A stretch of DNA of 64,000 bases from Rugalucina vietnamica (taxonomy: Eukaryota; Mollusca; Bivalvia; Lucinida; Lucinidae), in assembly GCA_964017185.1 (NCBI GenBank), contig OZ024872.1, forward strand, positions 62,365,817-62,429,816, written 5' to 3'. Position 1 is the stretch's first letter. The number at the start of each line of letters is the position of its first letter. Below are positions 55,506-64,000 of this stretch, piece after piece. A model generated the notes under the pieces. That model did not search any database and had not been told where the DNA came from. It saw only the letters and a list, made by a program, of their open reading frames with translations. Position numbers and translations under genes: made by a program.

Positions 55506-56016
55506 ATAAGAGTATGCTGTGTGTGTTTACTTGTTATTTGACACCCATTTCCAGAGGTCAGTTCCATGTGGTATGGAAGGAATGTGCGGTGTCTCTGAGC
55601 TCTGAGTGCTTGTTCGCTTGATTGGAAAGAAACTGTAAACTTGCGTATTAAAGTTTCTGTCTTGGAATACAGTGACCGGTGAAGCTAACAATGTAACTAT
55701 ACCTCTTCAGGAAGGGTTGTTTGCACATTGTTTTCTGAGCTGAACTGTTGACGAACGGCGTAAGCGCACTGACTTTAAAGCTCCAGTTTAGGCCCCGAAA
55801 CCAATTACAAGCAATGAGAGCCATAGTCCCGTCTAAGAAACAATGCGAAAAATATCTTAACCACCGAAGAATAATTCAGTAATGTGTTCTGGAATACTAA
55901 AAGCTGAATTGGTTTTAGTTGAACTTGAAACAAAGCTAAAAGTAAGGTGATTAACAACGTCATTTAGGGTGTACGTAAGATGAAATATAATCAGAGGACC
56001 AATGGTCCTGTAAACG

Positions 56017-57052
56017 CTCACCTGAGCTATATACCAATAAACTTGTTTGACTATAAAGGTCACATACATGTATATAGCCCCAGGACAGGGTCAGAACAAC
56101 CCCTGGGTTTAATTTCTTTTTCAAATTCATAAATGTTCTGTTCACTTGCCCATTTCCTGAAAGTTTTTCCCTTCCTGTCATTTTAACAGTTTTCTGCATA
56201 TGTGACCTATGTTTACCTTGCAGTAAAATCTGTCAAGGTCATTACAGGATCATGATTTATACAAACTTTGTAGAGCTCCATTGCCTGATGCTTCATGCCA
56301 AGTTTCAAAATCATAGGCCTTCTGGTTCTGAAGAAGATTTTTAAAGGTTTTTGCTATTTATAGCCATGGCGGCCATCTTGGTCATGTGACCTTGACCATT
56401 TATATAAACTGTCATTGCCCCTTCCTAACGATGCTACACATGAAGTTTGGCTTTCAATGGCAAAGTGGTTTCAGAGAAGAAGATGTTTGAATATTATGGT
56501 CATATACATGTATATAGCCCCGGGGCAGGGGCAGACAAACCCCTGGGGACAATTTTTTTTCATAAACATAAATATTCTGTCCATCTGCCCATTTCCTGCA
56601 AGTTTTCCCCTCAAATGATATTTTGACAATTTTCCCCATTCAAATGCATGGGCGACCTATGTTGACCTTGCCGCAAAATAGGTCAAGGTCATCCCAGGGT
56701 CATGATTTATACAAAATTTGTAGAGCTCCTCACCCTGATGCTTCATGCCAAGTTTCAAAATCATAGGCCTTCTGATTCTGGAGAAGAAGATTTTTATAAG
56801 TTTTTGCTATTTATAGCCATGGTGGCCATCTTGGTCATATGACCTAGACCATTTATATAAACTTTCGTTCCCCCTTCCTAAGGATGCTCCACGTGAAGTT
56901 TGGCTTTGATTGGCCAAGCGGTTTCAGAGGAGAAGATCTTTGAAATTGTGGACGGACGACGACGGACGGACGGACGACGGACGACGACGGACGGACGACG
57001 GAGCATGGTCATCCTATAAGCTCACCTTGTGAGCCTTTGGCTCAGGTGAGCT
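56017..57052. repeat. CTCACCT-ended repeat with internal tandem duplication
   Basis: Starts GCTCACCTGAGCT and ends CTCAGGTGAGCT with a terminal hairpin (AGCTCACC...GAGCCTTTGGCTC). Two tandem blocks of about 440-450 bp (from about 56050 and 56490) share 'acatgtatatagcccc' and 'ggccatcttggtcat'. A GGACGAC-type minisatellite at 56951-57000 precedes the right end. Confidence 0.8.
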
Positions 57053-57820
57053 AAAAACAGATGCTGACAATTAAGGACTTAACTGCGTCAGAGTGAGAAA
57101 GAGAGGGACGCGTTGAGGCAGGGTAACTCAACGAACGACCGCCCGCGGGAAGAATGCGAACCCGCAGTGTTGTGCATTGTAGTTCCTGTCTAGATCCACG
57201 ATCCACCGGCCAAAAGGTTGGCGACACCCAGGAGACAGACAAGCATCCAGGATCGGCAATTGGGTAGAAACGGCCTTAAGGTCATACGCAGCCCCACGCC
57301 GACCGCCGACACACCACCAGTTAAGAGCCGAAATGTCGAAGTACCCCAACTATGTCACGCCAAGCCATTCGCAGTCGAGCTATACATGTACAGATCAAAG
57401 TTTGTTAACCCCCACCCAACGAGTATCGGAATCACACGACTAAAGTACACACAAAAGCGTGCGGACAAGCGTTCCACACCCCTTACACCTCCGGTTCCCG
57501 CAATCATGTACCCGAACACCACGCTTAAGGAAGCGACCAGCTTTTCCCAGGACTCGACAAGCTTTTCCAGTTATATATACACTGTTCATGCGATCCGATA
57601 ACAGGGCGGCCCCAAGACACCCTGCAGAAGGGACACCACCCAGCACACAGCCAAGATCGAAGCAGCATTTTCCGTGAAGGCACATGAACGATCCAGCACC
57701 CGGACGGATCAAAGCATATGTCCCAATGAATCACCCTCTCCAAGAACTCCTAAGCCTGCCACATGATCATCGCTTAGGACAAATCACACAGCCTGTTCGC
57801 GATTAACCTGTACTTGTACC
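57053..57820. other. GC-richer stretch without recognisable gene
   Basis: Open frames of 60-127 codons overlap on both strands, as expected from higher GC. None shows a known domain, splice signals with a partner, or low-complexity-free homology I can recognise. Confidence 0.5.
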
Positions 57821-58089
57821 CAGAACGTCGCCCGACCGCGTTCCAGGAAAAGCATCATGACGAGTCAGAGAAACGGACACAAATGGACATTCGAGGGCAC
57901 CGGAATGAAACAGGGTGCTACCTGGTCAGCGGTGTACCGATGTGCGAACAAAGGATTGTTAAACATACCCTAAACAGTGTGATCGGCATTTTGAATTACC
58001 CCCCACCCCTTTCACTGTGTTCTTCTTAGAATGTGATCCCTTTCAGTGTGTCTAGTCAAAAAGTACCCATTTCCACTATATTCAATTAA

Positions 58090-58240
58090 AATGCCGGGAA
58101 GCACAGTGACTCAGAGGAGTATAGCATCAGACTCTCGGTCTGTAGCCAGAGGCTCAGGGTTCGAACCCCACAACTGCAGTGTTGTGTCCTTAAGCTAGAC
58201 ATCTTAAGCTTTGTCCGGAAAATATTGATGGACAGACGGA
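58090..58240 (+). repeat. tRNA-derived SINE in duplication unit A
   Basis: A-box-like 'gtgactcagaggagtatagc', stem CAGA/TCTG and B box GGTTCGAACCCC; repeated in unit B near 60461-60611. Confidence 0.65.
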
Positions 58241-58277
58241 AGACAGTTGCCGAGGAAGTGGAATTGGAATGGTCTTA

Positions 58278-58880
58278 TCATTACGAAAACATGACCATGC
58301 AATATACACAGAGATTTTTAAGTTGTAAAATTTGAAAATTTTCAGTAGAAAAAAGTCGTACATCATCCATAGTGCAGCTTATATTTTCCTTTTGGTCCTT
58401 TGAGATCAGCGTGGGTATTCTGAGAAATAAAAAATTCACTCATGATCGGTAGATTCATTTTATATATTTGGCTCTGTTAGGATAAGCTAGTCTAGTCTTT
58501 GTATCGACTATCCAAATTACAGCATTTCTCTTTGGCTCCATTTTGCCAAATTTAAAGGGTCACTGAAGAGGTGAAACCGCGGTATGGCCCTTCTCTTTTC
58601 TCATTAATATGCTCACTCACTGCCCTATAAGGCTCTCAGTTTTATTTTTATTTTCACTGCCCTTAAAGGATCTCAGTTTTTTTTTTTTTTTTTTTTTTTT
58701 GTTTTTATTTTCTTCTTTTTGCTCAAAACATAATTTGTGTATACAAGTAAGAACCGCCTCCGCCAGGCAGTTCTAACGAGTACCCACAATCTATGTTTTG
58801 TAGCAAACATAAGAAAAATGGGTATACCTCTGCATGTCCCAGTTTTACTATATAAAAGTGGGGTTTTAGGGGTTACATGA
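58278..58880. repeat. MITE-2 copy interrupted by unrelated sequence, unit A
   Basis: Left end CATTACGAAAACATG; the typical palindrome and 'aaaagtggggtttt' resume near 58718 after about 360 bases of other sequence and a T-run. Right end is cut by the LINE tail. Same arrangement in unit B (60649-61228). Confidence 0.65.
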
Positions 58881-58881
58881 C

Positions 58882-58933
<52 letters not shown>

Positions 58934-59975
58934 TCTTTATTTAAAGAGGATGACATATTTAGTACATAGACTAATCTCACACATGGTCCTCTTAAGAGTT
59001 AAACATATCTACATAGTTATATACATATGTACAAATCAAGAGATGAAAATGTACCTTAAGGACACTCGGAAATGATATCATTACAAATTTTAAATATGAT
59101 TTCTCAAAGAGAACGAGAGATGTTTGATCCATTTTTACTTTCTTTCTTATTGAGTGTCCTCAAGCATAGAAGGCTGTCCTGTTGCATTTCAGATACATAT
59201 AAATAGAACTGAAAGACCCATCGATGGCATGCGATAGCAAACTGTCTGGCTGGGTGGTTTCCCTACCTAGGTCATTGCTGCCGAAAACCTCCGATGAATC
59301 ACTCAGCCCTATGTTCGCGGTCAGCTAGACTATGTCCAGCGACCGCTAGCGACAAACATAATACAAAATATGAAATATTTAAGTGGGGACAGCAATATAT
59401 ATATATAATGTAGCCAGACCCAGTCAAGTGTAGGGAACATATAGAGACCAATGGTTTGCTTAATTTCTAATTTCTAGTATTTGCCGTCCGGGACAGAGGT
59501 AGTGTAGCGGAAACCAATGTCCAGACAGCACACCACTGTCCCTACAATTATAAGTATGTGCTTTATGGCTGGCTATGCAAGCAACGTGTTTTATGTCTCG
59601 TTAAGTTGTTTATTTAGATAATATTTCTTCACAGATGTTTTGAATGTGGAAAGACTTGTTGATTTTCTAATTTCAAGTGGCAAAGCATTCCATAGTTTTG
59701 GACCAGTTACAGAAAAAGATTTTTCATAGTATGCCGTTCGCGCAAATGGAACTTTCAGAAATTCTTGCTCATTAGAGCGTAAATTTCTAGTGTTTGTTTC
59801 AGACGATTTTTTTGCAGGCTTGATAAATAATCAGGGGCTTGGCCATTTAGGGACTTAAAAACCATAACGCAAATATGATATTCTACTCTGTTAGTAAAAG
59901 TAAGCCAGCCTAGCTCTTGGAACATTTGTTTTGATGGTGTCATAAAGTCAGCTTGAAGAAGACTTGTTTTCCTGA
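58881..59975 (-). pseudogene. LINE 3' fragment (reverse transcriptase C-terminal part)
   Basis: On the minus strand the frame reads LQADFMTPSKQMFQELGWLT and VFKSLNGQAPDYLSSL, then, after a frame change, FSVTGPKLWNALPLEIRKST. These are the usual C-terminal signature of CR1/Rex-like LINE proteins. A 3' UTR runs down to AAATAAAGAC followed by an (ATT)n tail at 58885-58932. 5'-truncated and frameshifted, so dead. Confidence 0.75.
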
Positions 59976-60192
59976 TGTACAAACATTTGGCCATGCAACA
60001 AAAGCTTATAACTAAACGAATAAATGGGTCATAAATTTATAGGCAAAACGCAATGAGAAAATATGGTAGGCCATACTAAGGCACTGAGTAGCTATTTAGT
60101 TGATTCAGCTACCATAGCCAAACTAAAAAATGTACACACATAGTCATAACTGAAATAGAGATCAAATGAGAAATAGATAAACCACAACGAAA

Positions 60193-61258
60193 AGAACGTC
60201 GCCCGACCGCGTTCCAGGAAAAGCATCATGACGAGTCAGAGAAACGGACACAAATGGACATTCGAGGGCACCGGAATGAAACAGGGTGCTACCTGGTCAG
60301 CGGTGTACCGATGTGCGAACAAAGGATTGTTAAACATACCCTAAACAGTGTGATCGGCATTTTGAATTACCCCCCACCCCTTTCACTGTGTTCTTCTTAG
60401 AATGTGATCCCTTTCAGTGTGTCTAGTCAAAAAGTACCCATTTCCACTATATTCAATTAAAATGCCGGGAAGCACAGTGACTCAGAGGAGTATAGCATCA
60501 GACTCTCGGTCTGTAGCCAGAGGCTCAGGGTTCGAACCCCACAACTGCGGTGTTGTGTCCTTAAGCTAGACATCTTAAGCTTTGTCCGGAAAATATTGAT
60601 GGACAGACGGAAGACAGTTGCCGGGGAAGTGGAATTGGAATGGTCTTATCATTACGAAAACATGACCATGCAATATACACAGAGATTTTTAAGTTGTAAA
60701 ATTTGAAAATTTTCAGTAGAAAAAAATCGTACATCATCCATAGTGCAGCTTATATTTTCCTTTTGGTCCTTTGAGATCAGCGTGGGTATTCTGAGAAATA
60801 AAAAATTCACTCATGATCGGTAGATTCATTTTATATATTTGGCTCTGTTAGGATAAGCTAGTCTAGTCTTTGTATCGACTATCCAAATTACAGCATTTCT
60901 CTTTGGCTCCATTTTGCCAAATTTAAAGGGTCACTGAAGAGGTGAAACCGCGGTATGGCCCTTCTCTTTTCTCATTAATATGCTCACTCACTGCCCTATA
61001 AGGCTCTCAGTTTTATTTTTATTTTCACTGCCCTTAAAGGATCTCAGTTTTTTTTTTTTTTATTTTCTTCTTTTTGCTCAAAACATAATTTGTGTATACA
61101 AGTAAGAACCGCCTCCACCAGGCAGTTCTAACGAGTACCCACAATCTATGTTTTGTAGCAAACATAAGAAAAATGGGTATACCTCTGCATGTCCCAGTTT
61201 TACTATATAAAAGTGGGGTTTTATGGGTTAAATGACTATAATAATAATAATAATAATG

Positions 61259-61294
<36 letters not shown>

Positions 61295-62383
61295 TCTTTA
61301 TTTAAAGAGGATGACATATTTAGTACATAGACTAATCTCACACATGGTCCTCTTAAGAGTTAAACATATCTACATAGTTATATACATATGTACAAATCAA
61401 GAGATGAAAATGTACCTTAAGGACACTCGGAAATGATATCATTACAAATTTTAAATTTTAAATATGATTTCTCAAAGAGAACGAGAGATGTTTGATCCAT
61501 TTTTACTTTCTTTCTTATTGAGTGTCCTCAAGCATAGAAGGCTGTCCTGTTGCATTTCAGATACATATAAATAGAACTGAAAGACCCATCGATGGCATGC
61601 GATAGCAAACTGTCTGGCTGGGTGGTTTCCCTACCTAGGTCGTTGCTGCCGAAAACCTCCGATGAATCACTCAGCCCTATGTTCGCGGTCAGCTAGACTA
61701 TGTCCAGCGACCGCTAGCGACAAACATAATACAAAATATGAAATATTTAAGTGGGGACAGCAATATATATATATATAATGTAGCCAGACCCAGTCAAGTG
61801 TAGGGAACATATAGAGACCAATGGTTTGCTTAATTTCTAATTTCTAGTATTTGCCGTTCGGGACAGCGGTAGTGTAGCGGAAACCAATGTCCAGACAGCA
61901 CACCACTGTCCCTACAATTATAAGTATGTGCTTTATGGCTGGCTATGCAAGCAACGTGTTTTATGTCTCGTTAAGTTGTTTATTTAGATAATATTTCTTC
62001 ACAGATGTTTTGAATGTGGAAAGACTTGTTGATTTTCTAATTTCAAGTGGCAAAGCATTCCATAGTTTTGGACCAGTTACAGAAAAAGATTTTTCATAGT
62101 AAGCCAGCCTAGCTCTTGGAACATTTGTTTTGATGGTGTCATAAAGTCAGCTTGAAGAAGACTTTCCTGATGTACAAACATTTGGCCATGCAACAAAAGC
62201 TTATAACTAAACGAATAAATGGGTCATAAATTTATAGGCAAAACGCAATGAGAAAATATGGTAGGCCATACTAAGGCACTGAGTAGCTATTTAGTTGATT
62301 CAGCTACCATAGCCAAACTAAAAAATGTACACACATAGTCATAACTGAAATAGAGATCAAATGAGAAATAGATAAACCACAAC
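60193..62383. repeat. Tandem segmental duplication, unit B
   Basis: Second copy, offset 2371 bases. Differs by scattered SNPs, microsatellite length and loss of about 170 bases corresponding to 59731-59900 of unit A. Confidence 0.95.
61231..62160 (-). pseudogene. LINE 3' fragment, duplicated copy with deletion
   Basis: Copy of the unit A fragment; the segment encoding LNGQAP to the region before FSVTGPKLWNALP has been deleted. (ATT)n tail at 61231-61294. Confidence 0.75.
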
Positions 62384-62384
62384 T

Positions 62385-62482
62385 GAACCATCGCCTTCGA
62401 ACGGTCAGTAATAAATTACTTGGACACCTCGGCCCGAACCATCGCCTTCGAACGGTCAGTAATAAATTACTTGGACACCTCG
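62385..62482. repeat. 51-bp tandem duplication
   Basis: Two copies of a unit starting GAACCATCGCCTTCGAACGG, directly after duplication unit B. Confidence 0.92.
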
Positions 62483-62631
62483 AACCACCCCCTTTCACAG
62501 CGTTTTAGCAGAATTATAAAAAAAATACCCTTTTTTCCACAAAAGCACAAGTTGATCAATAACGAAGTTATATGTAGGCTTCGTGTCAATAAGCATGACC
62601 AGCCGCGTCCTTCAAGACACCCATACCCAGC

Positions 62632-62633
<2 letters not shown>

Positions 62634-62679
<46 letters not shown>
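62634..62679. repeat. (ATC)n microsatellite
   Basis: About 15 ATC units. Confidence 0.95.
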
Positions 62680-62844
62680 ATGTAACTGAAAATTATTTGG
62701 TCCGGTAACCGAGCCTTTCTTTCAGTCTGTATTTTCCTCCACCCGATTGGAGCACCTGCGATCACTCACAGTAGATATGTTGTTCTCTAATTCTACCACC
62801 ACCAAAACTAATTATCTGCATTTGCTGTTTGGAGAAGGCAGCCA

Positions 62845-63579
62845 CTATTCCCTTTTCTGTTTTAACCTTAGTCTTTTTACATGTATGTTATATATGAAGT
62901 CTCTGGAAAGATTTTCTATTTTCGAAATAACTGGAACTAGTTCTGGGATTTCAATATCTATAAAGTCTGGACATACAAGGACTCTCAACACAGTATCCCA
63001 GGCAGTAAAGTGAAGATTCCAAGTGTTCAAGCCAGCTTCTTGCACAATGATCTGTTTAAGCCGTCCCACAGTTGATACCCTATCCCCGTGATATGCCGGA
63101 CAGCGGCATAACATATGTCTTAGGTCCTCTGGTTCCAGTTGACAATATGGACAAGTAGGGTCCACAGTTCCACTGAAGACATTACGCTGAGCCTGCAGGG
63201 TGTATGTTCCTGTGAGAACTCTGGCTTTAATGATACATCTTTTTACTTGTCTGACCTCTTCTATCCCTTTCCAGACCGAATGGACTGTACCACTCCTCAA
63301 CTTATTAGTTGGTAGGTAACACAATGACTTTTTCGACTTGATATCCCTCACAAACTGGCCGGTCCAATACGAATTGATTGCCTTGGTATACAGTCCTTTC
63401 CACTGAGTTTTAGAATAATTTGAAGTCACAATTTTATTAAGGTTGGGAAGTTCATACTTAATGAGCACTTGGTTAACCATATACACAGATACAAACAATA
63501 CGTCACAACCCACGTGGTCTATATTATCCAGGTAAGTCAGGTGACTTTCACGTGACTTCTTTCCACTTCCGGGTGGCAA
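62845..63579 (-). CDS. LINE fragment: C-terminal zinc-binding region of a reverse transcriptase
   Basis: 244 codons open from an ATG. The C-terminal half carries RVLTGTYTLQAQRNVF and a CPYC...DLRHMLCRCP cysteine/histidine cluster, the zinc-binding module found after the RT domain in many animal LINEs. The N-terminal half (WKGLYTKAINSYWTGQFVRD, SLCYLP) is the helical region just before it. The endonuclease and catalytic RT domain are absent upstream (63580-64000), so this is a 5'-truncated copy and not a host gene, although it is still free of stops. Confidence 0.75.
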   Translation of the reverse strand: MPPGSGKKSRESHLTYLDNIDHVGCDVLFVSVYMVNQVLIKYELPNLNKIVTSNYSKTQWKGLYTKAINSYWTGQFVRDIKSKKSLCYLPTNKLRSGTVHSVWKGIEEVRQVKRCIIKARVLTGTYTLQAQRNVFSGTVDPTCPYCQLEPEDLRHMLCRCPAYHGDRVSTVGRLKQIIVQEAGLNTWNLHFTAWDTVLRVLVCPDFIDIEIPELVPVISKIENLSRDFIYNIHVKRLRLKQKRE

Positions 63580-64000
63580 AAAAGCGACCCCAGTTCAATG
63601 AATGTGTAATGAATTGTAATGTTTTGATGTATTACAAATGTAAAATAATGTCAAAATATTACTTGTTCATAACAAATTACATTTCCAAATATTTGAGCGT
63701 ATTAATTTGATGTGTGTTTCTAGTTTAGTATTATAAGTAGTTAGCGTTTACTTCCCGTGCGGGATTAAAAAGGTTTGCATCTCAGTCAATCAAAAGTTTG
63801 TTTTTTTATACGGTAGAAATCAGATATCAACATTGAATAATTTCCGTGTTTGCCGTGTTTGAAGCAAGTTTAAGTTTTATGAAAAACGAGTTTTATGAAA
63901 AAAAAAAAAGAAAAAAAAAAAAAAAACTTAAGCCGTTAGAAATTGGGTGCTCTCTCTCTCTCTCTCTCTCTCTCTCAAGAGCACACGATTTAATTATGTC
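63580..64000. other. Right edge, no gene
   Basis: AT-rich DNA with an A-run near 63900 and a (CT)n microsatellite at about 63949-63977. Nothing else recognised. Confidence 0.7.

Larger units (their letters stand above)
57822..60188. repeat. Tandem segmental duplication, unit A
   Basis: Begins 'agaacgtcgcccgaccgcg' and ends 'gataaaccacaac'. The next 2191 bases (unit B) repeat it with few substitutions. Contains a tRNA-derived SINE, a broken MITE-2 and a LINE 3' fragment. Confidence 0.95.

Noticed and set aside
56951..57000. CRISPR-like short repeats
   Set aside because: A GGACGAC minisatellite without spacers, in an animal genome.
57051..57712. Overlapping open frames on both strands
   Set aside because: Explained by higher GC content; no domain or consistent codon pattern.

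Overview
The window is animal nuclear DNA, most likely from a lophotrochozoan and probably a mollusc. The genes are split by GT-AG introns and the intergenic DNA is packed with short inverted-repeat transposons (MITEs), tRNA-derived SINEs, LINE pieces and microsatellites. The muscle myosin protein reads closest to molluscan (scallop-type) myosin from memory. No species is assigned and no database was searched.

Layout. (1) 1-2900: repeat-rich flank that opens with an unusual cluster of ACGCGT motifs. (2) 2903-7578, plus strand: last exons of a HHIP-like gene with a sugar-dehydrogenase-type propeller; its 5' part lies outside the window. (3) 8914-19176, minus strand: a nine-exon gene for a secreted protein with a signal peptide and exactly four immunoglobulin domains of the L1CAM/neuroglian type, the architecture of insect hemolin. 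Intron 4 holds a LINE with an intact open reading frame (12815-16090). Exon 8 carries an apparent one-base frameshift. (4) 22212-49272, minus strand: a complete muscle myosin heavy chain gene. I traced all 31 coding exons; every phase fits and they sum to 5847 nt (1948 aa plus stop). A non-coding first exon, a TATA box and a poly(A) signal are visible. (5) 51358-55431, plus strand: a complete six-exon short-chain dehydrogenase gene of the retinol/hydroxybutyrate dehydrogenase-like group (360 aa). It is head-to-head with the myosin gene, about 2.1 kb between them. (6) 55.5-64 kb: gene-poor, with a CTCACCT-ended repeat, a 2.37-kb tandem duplication containing a dead LINE 3' end, and a second LINE C-terminal fragment.

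The four host genes do not form a pathway: they are a muscle motor, a lipid/retinoid-type dehydrogenase, an immune or adhesion-type Ig protein and a secreted propeller protein. What links the locus is its mobile DNA. At least seven MITE families are present. In several introns a transposon end sits within 6 to 50 bases of a splice site, twice at exactly intron position +6. The myosin introns also hold an 898-bp fold-back element and a 6.6-kb element with 99-bp near-identical inverted ends flanked by an 8-bp direct repeat.
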